This document shows, one piece after another, positions 23,515-33,574 of a DNA stretch of 33,591 nucleotides; the first letter of the stretch is position 1; each line of letters begins with the position of its first letter. The notes below the pieces were generated by a model that had not been told where the DNA came from, did not search any database, and worked only from the letters and a program-made list of their open reading frames with translations. Position numbers and translations under genes: made by a program. Origin of the DNA: Desulfovibrio sp. (GTDB lineage: Bacteria > Desulfobacterota > Desulfovibrionia > Desulfovibrionales > Desulfovibrionaceae); contig JAITGC010000008.1 in the NCBI GenBank assembly GCA_031280915.1, positions 1-33,591 on the forward strand. The letters are read 5' to 3'.

Positions 23515-25137
23515 ATGGCGTTTGACTGGACAAACCCGTACCGTACAATCAGAGCGCCTGTTTTTGCCCGAAATGTCGTCGCGACATCTCAGCCCTTGGC
23601 GGCGCAGGCCGGGCTGCGTATGCTCCTTGACGGCGGCAACGCCGTGGATGCCATTCTTGCCGCAGCGGCCATGCTCACCATTGTGGAGCCCGTATCCAAT
23701 GGCCTGGGCGGAGACGCTTTTGCCATTCTCTGGGACGGGCAGCGGTTGCACGGGCTCAATTCTTCCGGTACGGCCCCTGCCGCCTGGAATCCGGAATTTT
23801 TCCGCAGACGCCACGGAGAAGACGACAGGGGTTTCGCCAAAATTCCTCTTCGGGGATGGGATACGGTAACTGTGCCTGGCGCTGTCGCGGCGTGGGAAGC
23901 GTTGCATGAGCGATTCGGCGTGCTCCCCCTCAGGCGGATTTTGGAACCGGCCGCCTCAGTTGCCGAACGCGGCGTCACTGTCACGCCCATAACGGCCACG
24001 CAGTGGGAGTCGGCCGATCCTGGTCTGCGGGATCAACCGGGCTGGGCGCAAACCTTCATGCCGGGCGGGCGCGCCCCCAAAGCCGGCGAAAAATTCGTTT
24101 TTCCCGGCGCGGGCAGGCTGCTGCGCCACTTGGCGGAGAAGGGTCTGCGGGAGTTTTACGACGGCGCCGTCGCCGAAGCCGTCGGCGCCTGGGCGAAAAA
24201 AACGGGCGGCGCCTTGACGGCGGAGGACATGTGCGGCTTCCGACCGGAATGGGTGGAACCCATATCCGTGGAATACCGCGGATATGAGCTGCACGAAATT
24301 CCTCCCAACGGACAGGGCATCGCCGCCCTGATGGCGTTGGGCATCCTCAGGCATTTCGACTTGGCCTCTCTGGGGCCGGATTCTCCGCAAAGCCAGCATC
24401 TGCAGATAGAGGCCATGAAACTGGCTTTTGCCGACATTCGTCGTTACGTCGGCGATCCCAAAACCATGACCGTCACCCCGCGACAAATGCTGGACCCCGA
24501 CTATTTGGCTTTGCGGGCCAAAAGCATTGACCATCGCCGGGCATCCTTTCCCGGGCCCGGCTTGTTCCCTTCCGGCGGAACCGTGTATCTCACGGCGGCT
24601 GATGAAAAGGGAATGATGGTTTCCTTTATCCAGTCCAACTACATGGGCTTCGGTTCCGGCGTTGTGGAGCCGGAATATGGAATCAGCCTGCAGAACAGGG
24701 GGACGGGCTTTTCCGCCGATCCCGCTTCCGCCAATGTCGTCGCGCCGGGCAAACGTCCCTTCCACACCATCATTCCCGCATTTCTCACCCAGAGCGGCAA
24801 GCCGAGGATGAGTTTCGGAGTTATGGGCGCGGACGTGCAGCCGCAAGGGCACGTCCAGACCCTTATTCGCATGGTGGACTACCGCCAGCAGCCGCAGGCC
24901 GCCTGCGACGCCCCGCGTTTCAAAATAAACAGGGATTTTTCCGTAAACATCGAATCCAGAGCCCATCCGTCGCTGCCTTCCGCTCTGGAGAACATGGGAC
25001 ACAAAATTCATATTGATCCGGTTTATCACGGTGAATCCGGATCCGGCCAGTTTATCTGGCGTTTGTCGGATGACCCCGGTCACGGCTACGTGGCCGCCAG
25101 CGACACGCGTCGCGACGGCTGCGCCTGTGGCTTCTGA
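23515..25137 (+). CDS. Gamma-glutamyltransferase family protein (cytoplasmic, YwrD-like)
   Basis: 540 residues. Family motifs: MLLDGGNAVDAILAAAAMLTIVEP, SNGLGGDAFA, PPNGQGI and MGFGSGVVEP. The likely autoprocessing threonine and catalytic nucleophile is Thr356 in GGTVYLTAAD, which replaces the usual TTHxSVVD. No signal peptide is present, unlike periplasmic GGT, so it is probably cytoplasmic. The enzyme would hydrolyse or transfer gamma-glutamyl groups from glutathione or similar peptides; the true substrate of YwrD-type members is poorly known. It is 36 bp upstream of the FIST gene and probably co-transcribed with it. Confidence 0.9.
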   Translation: MAFDWTNPYRTIRAPVFARNVVATSQPLAAQAGLRMLLDGGNAVDAILAAAAMLTIVEPVSNGLGGDAFAILWDGQRLHGLNSSGTAPAAWNPEFFRRRHGEDDRGFAKIPLRGWDTVTVPGAVAAWEALHERFGVLPLRRILEPAASVAERGVTVTPITATQWESADPGLRDQPGWAQTFMPGGRAPKAGEKFVFPGAGRLLRHLAEKGLREFYDGAVAEAVGAWAKKTGGALTAEDMCGFRPEWVEPISVEYRGYELHEIPPNGQGIAALMALGILRHFDLASLGPDSPQSQHLQIEAMKLAFADIRRYVGDPKTMTVTPRQMLDPDYLALRAKSIDHRRASFPGPGLFPSGGTVYLTAADEKGMMVSFIQSNYMGFGSGVVEPEYGISLQNRGTGFSADPASANVVAPGKRPFHTIIPAFLTQSGKPRMSFGVMGADVQPQGHVQTLIRMVDYRQQPQAACDAPRFKINRDFSVNIESRAHPSLPSALENMGHKIHIDPVYHGESGSGQFIWRLSDDPGHGYVAASDTRRDGCACGF

Positions 25138-25173
25138 TAAAAATTCGAAAGCATCCGCTACGAGGGACAAACA

Positions 25174-26325
25174 ATGATTAGTATGTACACTGCCTACACC
25201 AGAGAACTGGACAACATTGACAAGGCGGTTGAAGAACTGCTCGGACAGATCGGGCCCGTCGCCTTGAAAAAAAATTCCGTCGGCCTGCTGAACTGCCACT
25301 CGGATTTTCTTGAGGAGGGAATCGCCGAGGCCTTTTGCAAAAAGCTCCCCTTTGACGTCATCGGCATGACCACGATGGCCACCGCGGATCAGACTCGCTT
25401 TGACACGTATGGCCTGTGCTTTGCCGTGTTGACAAGCGATGAGGTTATATTCACGACCGCCGCCACAGGGCCGTTGGACGCCGACAATTACAAAGAGGAA
25501 ATTGGAGAGGCTTACGCGCGGGCGCGTGGAAAACTGCCAGGCGACCCCGCGCTTGTCATCGCCTATTTTCCGACCCTGCGAGATGTCGGCGGCGCCAGCA
25601 TGGTCACAGCTTTTGACGAAATTTGCGGAAGCGTCCCCATTTGGGGCGGGCTGACTGCGGGCGTGGATATGCGCTACAGCCAAAGCCTTGCTTTTCGCCA
25701 CGGAGAACGGGTAATCCCGAACACGTTGGCTTTGGCCCTGGCGTACGGCCCCGTGGAACCGGAATTTGTCGTGATGTCCATCCCGGAGCAGAATATCCGG
25801 GAGAGCAAAGGGGTCATTACCGCTTCCGACGGATGCGTTTTGAGAGAAGTCAATGGAAGGCCGATTTCGGACTACCTTGAAGACATAGGCATTACAATAG
25901 GCTCGGAAGATTCCGTCACACTGCCGCTTATGGTGGACTACAGGGATGGCTCCAGCCCTGTGGCGCTCAGCATAGTCATATTCAGGGAAGACGGCAGCGC
26001 GTTGTGCAGCGGCGAAATGCCCGAAGGCGCCACCATTGCTCCGGGCACGATCACTCAGGAAGGCATACTCGGCACAACAGGGAAAAGTTTGGAAAGCATA
26101 GTGCAATACAAAAAAAACGGTCTGCTGATGCTTCCCTGCGTTACCCGGTATACCATGTTGGCGCCGAACCAGACGGACGAAATAAACCTTGTCGCATCGA
26201 CAATCGCGGGCCGGATGCCCTATATGATGGGCTATTGCGGAGGGGAGGTCTGCCCTGTCAGGGACAAGAACGGCAAATACCACAATCGTTTTCACAATTA
26301 TACGTTTTCCGCCTGCATAGTTTGA
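25174..26325 (+). CDS. FIST N-terminal/C-terminal domain sensor protein
   Basis: 383 residues. FIST domains are ligand-binding sensor modules found in signalling proteins. The N-terminal domain covers about 30-210, with SVGLLNCHSDFLEEGI, DVIGMTTMATADQ and SVPIWGGLTAGV. The FIST_C domain covers about 215-365, with REVNGRPISDYLEDIG and ending GRMPYMMGYCGGEVCP. No transmembrane segment or effector domain is attached, so this is a stand-alone sensor. The neighbouring hybrid kinase, with no sensor domain beyond a PAS, is the natural partner. FIST proteins have been proposed to bind amino acids, which would fit the upstream gamma-glutamyltransferase; that link is inference. Confidence 0.85.
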   Translation: MISMYTAYTRELDNIDKAVEELLGQIGPVALKKNSVGLLNCHSDFLEEGIAEAFCKKLPFDVIGMTTMATADQTRFDTYGLCFAVLTSDEVIFTTAATGPLDADNYKEEIGEAYARARGKLPGDPALVIAYFPTLRDVGGASMVTAFDEICGSVPIWGGLTAGVDMRYSQSLAFRHGERVIPNTLALALAYGPVEPEFVVMSIPEQNIRESKGVITASDGCVLREVNGRPISDYLEDIGITIGSEDSVTLPLMVDYRDGSSPVALSIVIFREDGSALCSGEMPEGATIAPGTITQEGILGTTGKSLESIVQYKKNGLLMLPCVTRYTMLAPNQTDEINLVASTIAGRMPYMMGYCGGEVCPVRDKNGKYHNRFHNYTFSACIV

Positions 26326-26352
26326 AGATCCGTCTTTTTCGGCGGGGCATTT

Positions 26353-26384
26353 CTGGAGCAATTTTACTTTCGAATTGCTCTGGC
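26353..26384 (+). terminator. Stem-loop after the FIST gene (dispersed repeat copy C)
   Basis: Arms starting CTGGAGCAATT and AATTGCTCTGG pair over 8 perfect base pairs plus 2 wobble pairs and one C-G, with a 9-nt loop. A T-rich stretch (GTTATTTTTT) follows within about 15 nt, so it could end the ggt-FIST transcript. The sequence matches the repeat at 7615-7647, so a repeat copy may have been used as a terminator. Confidence 0.5.
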
Positions 26385-26400
26385 TTGGTCGTTATTTTTT

Positions 26401-26426
26401 GCAATTAGACACTAGTGTCTAATTGC
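26401..26426. promoter_or_regulatory. Perfect 26-bp palindrome, putative operator
   Basis: The two halves GCAATTAGACACT and AGTGTCTAATTGC are exact inverted copies. Ten bases of its core (TAGACACTAG) recur at 26501-26510, just before the kinase gene, as a direct repeat with 14 of 15 matches over GCA[AT/AC]TAGACACTAG. It does not have a T-run on the downstream side, so it fits an operator for a dimeric regulator better than a terminator. Confidence 0.55.
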
Positions 26427-26540
26427 ATAAATTAATAGCGTAATTTTGTGCGATAACTATGCGGTAAAACTTGAAATTGTCATATAAAAACTAACGCAAC
26501 TAGACACTAGATAACTTGCGGTATGCGCGGAGATTCCGGC

Positions 26541-28751
26541 ATGGAAGACACAGCGTTGAACGAGGCGATGACGAAAACTCCCGAAACGTTGAGCAAAGAG
26601 GAACTGCTGATTCTTGTTCAAAATCTGCGCATCTTGATTGCCGGGCAGCAGTCGCGTGTCGCCGAACTGGAAAAAGGCGAGAGGAAATCCAGACGGGAAA
26701 TTTTGCATCTTCAGAACGCTGTGGAACAGGAGAAAATTGTCGCCAACGCCAAGGCAAATCAGGTGGCCGCGCGATTTCTTGCCCAACGCGAGCGGGAGCG
26801 TTACATGAAACTGCTCCTGGAAAACAGCACGGACATCATTATCCTGCTGGATAAGGCGCACAGACTTGTTTACTCCACCAATATTTTTCTGACGAGGGCC
26901 GGTATAGCCGATTTTGCAAGCCTGACCGGCAGGACCTTTGAGGAAATCTTCAGACGCTTTTCGGATCAGCAGTGGAATGATGAAGGCTATGGGCAACTAC
27001 TGGAGGCAATGCGCGCGAATAAGCCCGTATGCGTAACAGTTGTCCAAAAATGGAATGAGAATGAGGCCCCCTGCAAATACACCGTTCACTTTACGCCCAT
27101 GAGTGGGCGGACAGGGGAAAGCGAAGGCTCAATGCTGCTTTTTCACAACGTGACGGAGATTGAGAATGCCCGGGAAGCCGCGGAACGCGCCAGCACGGCG
27201 AAGTCGGATTTTCTGTCGCACATGAGCCACGAGATGCGTACGCCGATGAATGCGATTATCGGCATGACAGCCATAGCCAAGGATTCTTCTTCCATTGAGC
27301 GCAAACAGTATTGCCTGGACAAGATTGAAGAGGCTTCAAAGCATCTGCTTGGCGTCATCAACGATATTTTGGACATGTCGAAAATTGAGGCCAACAAATT
27401 CACCCTCTCGCCCGTGGAATTCAATTTTGAAAAGATGCTTCACAATGTGACGAACGTCGTTAACTTCCGCGTGGAAGAAAAGCGCCAGAAGTTTTATGTG
27501 GATATTGACAAAAATATTCCAGTCACGTTGATCGGCGACGACCAGCGCCTTGCGCAGGTGATCACGAATCTGTTGAGCAATGCGGTGAAATTCACGCCGG
27601 AGGCCGGTTTGATACGTCTTTCCGCGGCGCTTGAGAGCCTGGATAACGGCATTTGCACACTCCTGCTCAGTGTGACTGATACGGGCATAGGCATCAGCCG
27701 GGAACAACAGGAGCGCCTGTTCAACTCCTTCGTGCAGGCGGACAGCGGCACGACTCGCAAATTTGGGGGCACCGGCCTTGGGCTTGCCATCTCCAAACGC
27801 ATCGTCGAAATGATGGGCGGGCGAATATGGGTGGAGTCGGAGTTGGGCAAGGGAGCCACCTTTGCCTTCACTGCATCGGCCGGTCGGGGGGTGAACAAGC
27901 AGCGCGGCCTTGTGGACAGCATCAAATGGGACACGGCGCGCGTGCTGGCGGTGGACAGTGAGGCCGAAATACGGGACTATTTCCAACATCTTGCCCGGCA
28001 TCTTGTCTTTCCCTGTGATGTCGCGGAAGGTGGAGAGGCGGCCCTCCGGGTGATTGAACGGAACGGCCCCTACAATCTCCATTTCGTCTCCTGGACAATG
28101 CCCGGCATGAACGGCATAGAGCTTGCGCGCCGCATCAGGGAGGGCGGGGCGGACAAATCCGCAATCGTCATCATGGCCTCCGCCGCGGAATGGGGCGATA
28201 TTGAAGAGGAGGCGAAAGCGGCGGGCATCAGCGGATTTTTGTCAAAGCCGCTTTTCCCTTCATCCATTGCCGATTGGATCAGCCAAGCTCTTGGCCAGCA
28301 TTTGACCGCTTTTGAAGAGGAAAGCGAATTGGGCCTGCTCAATGATTGTTTCAAGGGGCATCGTATACTTCTCGCCGAAGATGTGGAAATCAACCGGGAG
28401 ATAGTTTTGAGCCTGTTGGAACCGACGTCCATTGAGATTGATTGCGTGGAAAACGGCCTGGAGGCCGTTGAGCGGTTCAGCGAAGGGCCGGAGCACTATG
28501 AAATGATTTTTATGGATATGCAGATGCCGTTGATGGACGGGCTTGAAGCCACGCGCCGTATCCGGGCCTCGGGAAAATTCGGAAGAAACATTCCCATTGT
28601 TGCCATGACGGCCAATGTTTTCAGTGAGGATATCGCCAAATGCCTGGAAGCCGGGATGAGCGACCATCTCGGCAAGCCATTGGATTTTCAGGAAGTCATC
28701 ACAAAGCTCAAAAAATATCTGGCCCTGGACATGAAGGCGTCTTCCGCGTGA
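26541..28751 (+). CDS. Hybrid sensor histidine kinase with two receiver domains (first one degenerate)
   Basis: 736 residues from the ATG at 26541, with GGAG 8 bases upstream; an in-frame ATG at 26523 is less likely. A coiled-coil N-terminus (about 18-88) leads into a PAS domain (about 90-205). The HisKA domain has phospho-accepting His230 in SHMSHEMRTP. The ATPase domain shows NLLSNAVKF (N347), DTGIGIS and GGTGLGLAIS. The first receiver (about 466-580) has VSWTMPG, with Ser517 where the phosphorylatable Asp should be, so it is a pseudo-receiver. The second receiver (about 607-728) is complete, with Asp659 in MIFMDMQMP. No membrane segment, so it is cytoplasmic. No output domain or HPt is present. 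It probably pairs with the FIST sensor. Confidence 0.92.
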   Translation: MEDTALNEAMTKTPETLSKEELLILVQNLRILIAGQQSRVAELEKGERKSRREILHLQNAVEQEKIVANAKANQVAARFLAQRERERYMKLLLENSTDIIILLDKAHRLVYSTNIFLTRAGIADFASLTGRTFEEIFRRFSDQQWNDEGYGQLLEAMRANKPVCVTVVQKWNENEAPCKYTVHFTPMSGRTGESEGSMLLFHNVTEIENAREAAERASTAKSDFLSHMSHEMRTPMNAIIGMTAIAKDSSSIERKQYCLDKIEEASKHLLGVINDILDMSKIEANKFTLSPVEFNFEKMLHNVTNVVNFRVEEKRQKFYVDIDKNIPVTLIGDDQRLAQVITNLLSNAVKFTPEAGLIRLSAALESLDNGICTLLLSVTDTGIGISREQQERLFNSFVQADSGTTRKFGGTGLGLAISKRIVEMMGGRIWVESELGKGATFAFTASAGRGVNKQRGLVDSIKWDTARVLAVDSEAEIRDYFQHLARHLVFPCDVAEGGEAALRVIERNGPYNLHFVSWTMPGMNGIELARRIREGGADKSAIVIMASAAEWGDIEEEAKAAGISGFLSKPLFPSSIADWISQALGQHLTAFEEESELGLLNDCFKGHRILLAEDVEINREIVLSLLEPTSIEIDCVENGLEAVERFSEGPEHYEMIFMDMQMPLMDGLEATRRIRASGKFGRNIPIVAMTANVFSEDIAKCLEAGMSDHLGKPLDFQEVITKLKKYLALDMKASSA

Positions 28752-28766
28752 AAATTTCAGGCGAAC

Positions 28767-29986
28767 TCATGAAAGCCGGTTTTTGAAATCGACGTAGGAG
28801 AATTGGCGCAACAACCGGAAGTGCGTGGCGTCTTGACCATTCGCTTCCAAAATGCCTATGGAAGGAAGACGAAGACCGTTAAAGGTGGTGGTTTTCACCA
28901 TGCTGTAAATGGCCATGTCTTCAAAAATCAGGCGCTCTCCGACCTTGGGCGGCACGGTGAAGGAATATTCTCCAAAAACGTCTCCCGCCAGACAGGACTT
29001 GCCCGCCAGACGGCAGGTAAAGCTCTTTTCTCCCGGACGACCGGCGCGTTCCGGTTCGCCGCCCCCCAGAGACAGTACCTGCGGCCTGTAGGGCATTTCC
29101 AGCACATCCGGCGTGTGGCAGGCAGCGGATATGTCCAGCAGCGCCACCGGCATGTCGGCCTGCACCACATCAAGCACTGTGGCTACAAGCCAGCCCGCGT
29201 TCAGGGCGACGGCCTCGCCGGGTTCGAGATAAAGCTGCGCGCCGTAGCGGACGCGCCAATTGTCCAAAAGGCGGCAGAGCAGGTCAAGATCATAATCTTC
29301 GCGGGTGATGTGGTGCCCGCCGCCGAAATTCAGCCACCGGCACCCCTCGATCCAGGGGGTAAAATTTTTTTCCACAACGGCCAGGGTTCGCTCCAGAGCG
29401 TCCGCATCTAACTCGCAGAGTGTGTGAAAGTGCAGTCCTGTCAGGCAGCGCCGGTCTTTCGGCGTAATTTCCCGAAATTCGCGCAAACGTATGCCCAGGC
29501 GCGAGGCGGGCGCGCAAGGATCATAGAGGGCCGTCTTCACTTCGGAATGCTCGGGATTGATGCGTAAGCCACAGGCCACACCGTGTCCTGTCGTCTTGTT
29601 CCATTGCTCCGTCATGGGGCGGAAACGTCGCCACTGGGTTATGGAGTTGAAGACAATATGGTCGGCCAGAGGCAGTAGTTCCGCTATCTCCTCTTCACTC
29701 CAGGCGGCGGCGAAGGCATGCACTTCGCCGCCGAATTCCTCGCGCCCCAGGCGGGCTTCGTCAACGGAACTGGCGCACACTCCCCACAATGGCCCGGAGC
29801 CTGTAAAACGCGAAAGAAGCGGAAATGTGGCGAAAGCCGCATAGGCCTTGAGAGCCAGCAGAACTTTCACGCCCGTGCGGCGCTGTACCGTATCCAGCAC
29901 GGCGGCGTTGTCCGCAAGGCGCGGCCCGTCCAGCACGAAGCAGGGGGACGGCACACGTTCTTTATCAAAGAGCGGGTTGTCGCGCG

Positions 29987-29999
<13 letters not shown>
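28767..29999 (-). CDS. nspC: Carboxynorspermidine/carboxyspermidine decarboxylase
   Basis: 410 residues from the ATG at 29999; a longer ORF to 30227 runs through the upstream gene and is a shadow. It is a PLP enzyme of the alanine-racemase/ornithine-decarboxylase fold: Lys51 in LLALKAYA is the cofactor lysine, LNFGGGHHI is the phosphate-binding loop and EPGEAVAL follows. The conserved CHTPD segment supplies the active-site Cys and Asp from the second subunit. NspC decarboxylates carboxynorspermidine or carboxyspermidine to the polyamine. Its start overlaps the upstream carboxynorspermidine synthase gene by 13 bp. The ribosome-binding site is weak, so coupling is likely. Confidence 0.9.
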
Positions 30000-31201
<1,202 letters not shown>

Positions 31202-31239
31202 GAATGCTCCTTTCGTTTGAAACCGGTCATGAGCAAGTT

Positions 31240-32613
31240 TTATTCGCGGGGAACTCCGCCGTCTCCGTCCAGCAGCAGGACATGGGCGTAGCGTCCGTTT
31301 TTACGACCCTTGTCAGCCAGATTCATTCCCTCTTTGCGACAGGCGGGGCAAGCATGACGCGGGATAAGGAGGCATAGGGAGCGCGCCGTCCGCTCCGAAC
31401 TTGTCTCAAAGCGTTCCAAGCCCGAACAATCTTTGCACAGGCGCCAGCCTTCAAGGCGGCTTTCGCGCAGCATGTCCGTATCGTAAAAAATATGGCGTTG
31501 GCGTACCCAATATCCGTCTTCTTCCTTTCCTTCGGCGGGGCGGGGCGGCGGGCAGCGGAACAGGCGCAAGGCTTCCTCGCAAGCGCCAGCGACGATGCGG
31601 GCCGTCTCCGGCCGCTGCCGCGCCGAAGCCGGATCCCAGCCGGGTTCGACAATATCCTCGTACGGCAGGCCGGCCAGAGCAAGACAAATACCCATGTTGA
31701 CGTAAGGCAAGGCGCCGCGTATGGAGTAGCCGCCCTCCAATACGGTGATGTCCGGCTTGAGGGCGTGGTTCAGGGCGGCGTAGCCTCTGGCGGAGATGCG
31801 CATATTGGCCAGCGGATCGGTAAAATGATTGTCTTGCCCGGCGGAATTGACAACAACATCCGGGTGAAATTCCTCAAGCATGGGCAGTACTGCCTTTTCC
31901 ACGGCGTAAAGATATCCCTCGTCCGAGGTTTCCGGCGGCAGAGGGATGTTGATGGTGCGGCCCGAAGCGCCGGGGCCCCCATATTCGTGCGGGAAACCGC
32001 TGCCCGGGTACAAGGTGCGGCCGTCCTGATGCAGAGAGATGAAAAGGGTGTACGGGTCGTTCCAAAAGATATCCTGGGTACCGTCGCCGTGATGCACATC
32101 CGTATCCACAATGGCCACGCGCAGGGGGCGCCCGTCGGGGCGAGGCCAGTGATCGCGGATGTATTCCACCATCACCGCTTCGTTGTTGATATTGCAGAAA
32201 CCACGGTTGCCGTGCACCACGCGCATGGCGTGATGCCCCGGAGGTCTGGCCAGGGAAAAAGCCCTGGCCTCCTTTTTTTCCATCACCAGGCGGGCGGCGG
32301 TAATGGCCGCGCCGGCCGAGGCCAGGTGTGATTCCGTGCTTACCGCGGCCACATCGGGCAGACAAAAATGAACTCGCGCAAGGTCGGTGGGGTCGGCAAA
32401 TTCCGGGCGATATTCGCTGATGCCGGGGATATCGAAAAGAGCCTCTTCCTGCAACTGGTCACGGGTATAGAGCAGGCGTTCCTCGCGCTCAGGGTGTGTC
32501 GGCGAAATGGCCCAGTCAAAGGCCGGAAAAAATACCACGCCGAGCCGGCCGGGAGCGGAAGCGGTCTGCCCGCCGGATGCAACGTCGGGAAAGGCATGGC
32601 CGGGAATATTCAT
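31240..32613 (-). CDS. Histone-deacetylase-fold amidohydrolase with C-terminal CxxC/CxxC extension
   Basis: 457 residues from the ATG at 32613, 8 bp after the tmk stop; a start at 32673 would overlap tmk by 52 bp. The arginase/deacetylase fold covers residues about 25-350. Zinc and catalytic residues are visible: His127/128 in RPPGHHA, Asp172 and His174/175 in TDVHHGDG, Asp261 in SAGQDNHFTDP and Tyr296 in LEGGYS. Residues about 385-430 form an extra tail with C393-x2-C396 and C422-x2-C425, a probable zinc ribbon not found in ordinary members. Bacterial relatives act on acetylated polyamines or other acetyl amides. The carboxynorspermidine neighbours suggest acetylpolyamine as substrate, but this is inference. 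Confidence 0.85.
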   Translation of the reverse strand: MNIPGHAFPDVASGGQTASAPGRLGVVFFPAFDWAISPTHPEREERLLYTRDQLQEEALFDIPGISEYRPEFADPTDLARVHFCLPDVAAVSTESHLASAGAAITAARLVMEKKEARAFSLARPPGHHAMRVVHGNRGFCNINNEAVMVEYIRDHWPRPDGRPLRVAIVDTDVHHGDGTQDIFWNDPYTLFISLHQDGRTLYPGSGFPHEYGGPGASGRTINIPLPPETSDEGYLYAVEKAVLPMLEEFHPDVVVNSAGQDNHFTDPLANMRISARGYAALNHALKPDITVLEGGYSIRGALPYVNMGICLALAGLPYEDIVEPGWDPASARQRPETARIVAGACEEALRLFRCPPPRPAEGKEEDGYWVRQRHIFYDTDMLRESRLEGWRLCKDCSGLERFETSSERTARSLCLLIPRHACPACRKEGMNLADKGRKNGRYAHVLLLDGDGGVPRE

Positions 32614-32621
32614 GCCGTTGC

Positions 32622-33272
32622 CTACAAAACGCTGCCGCGTTGCCGCAGGGCCTTCTCCACCGCTGAAAGACATTGCAGGGCCACGTCTTCGGCCGGCTGG
32701 GAGGCGTCAATCACGGCGAAACGTTCCGGCTCTTCTTTGACCAGGGCATGGTATCCCTCTTGCACGCGTTTGTGAAAGATCAGACTTTCCGACTCAAAAC
32801 GTCCTTCCGAGACAACGGTACCGGCCTCTTTGTTGCGCTGCCCGGCCCGCATAAGGCCGCAGGGTACGGGCACATCCAGAAACAGGGTGATATCCGGCAC
32901 AAGACCGCCGGTGGCGGCGTCATTCAGGCGACGCAGAAACTCCGTATCCAGACCCCGACCGTAACCTTGATAGGCCAAAGTGGAATCGGCGTATCTGTCG
33001 CAGAGCACAATTTGTCCTGCTTCAAGGGCGGGGCGGATGATCTCGGCTGTATGCTGCGCCCTGTCAGCCAGAAAAAGAAAAAGTTCGGCCCGGCTGGAAA
33101 CGCTCTGCCCCCTGGCGTCCAGCAATATATGGCGCAGAGTGCGGCCCAAAGGGCAGCCGCCCGGCTCCTTGGTAAGCAAGGGGTCAAAATCGCGTTCCTG
33201 CAGATAGTCCACCAGCAGCCGCGCCGCTGTGGACTTGCCGGAACCCTCTATGCCTTCAAAAGTGACGAACAT
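32622..33272 (-). CDS. tmk: Thymidylate kinase
   Basis: 216 residues from the ATG at 33272, preceded by GGGGAAGG; a longer reading to 33314 is not needed. The P-loop GIEGSGKSTAARLL is at the N-terminus. The DRY-type motif CDRYADSTLAYQGYGRGLD contains the family DR(Y/F) and the LAYQ segment, and the lid region ends at about residue 150. It phosphorylates dTMP to dTDP in the cytoplasm. It is the first gene of the polyamine operon, 8 bp before the HDAC-fold gene. Confidence 0.95.
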   Translation of the reverse strand: MFVTFEGIEGSGKSTAARLLVDYLQERDFDPLLTKEPGGCPLGRTLRHILLDARGQSVSSRAELFLFLADRAQHTAEIIRPALEAGQIVLCDRYADSTLAYQGYGRGLDTEFLRRLNDAATGGLVPDITLFLDVPVPCGLMRAGQRNKEAGTVVSEGRFESESLIFHKRVQEGYHALVKEEPERFAVIDASQPAEDVALQCLSAVEKALRQRGSVL

Positions 33273-33574
33273 CTTGCCTTCCCCGCGCTTGTCGGGCTGG
33301 GTTTGTCCATTCAAGAGCCGTTTATGGCCTCATGGAAGCAACATACCCGTTTTGCGGAGCGACAGCAAGTCTGGCCTTGAAAAGCCGATTTTCACCTGCC
33401 GGACAAAAATGTGTGTTCCCTGACAACTTGTCCAGCAGACGCCTGTAACATCTCAATCCCTTTCATTTCAGGCTTTCATTTATACGCGGGCACCTAGATA
33501 GTGTAGTCACGAGATTGTCAATATTTTGATTTTGTGGCATAGTGCGCTTGTTTGCAACCACAAGCGAGGAACTT
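33273..33574. other. Intergenic region between tmk and the right-end ORF
   Basis: About 300 bp. From 33511 there is a plus-strand promoter-like pair, TTGTCA (33515-33520) and CATAGT (33538-33543), with a 17-bp spacer. No terminator or RNA gene is visible. If the right-end ORF is a transposase, the insertion-sequence left end should lie in about 33490-33550. Confidence 0.35.
33515..33543 (+). promoter_or_regulatory. Predicted promoter of the right-end ORF
   Basis: TTGTCA (5 of 6 consensus), 17-bp spacer, CATAGT (4 of 6), 31 bp before the ATG at 33575. This promoter plus a GAGGA ribosome-binding site at about 33566-33570 makes a short, complete expression start. Confidence 0.45.

Noticed and set aside
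23956-26361. An 801-residue open frame on the minus strand across the gamma-glutamyltransferase and FIST genes
   Set aside because: It is antisense to two well-recognised genes, has no family resemblance and reflects GC-rich codon structure.
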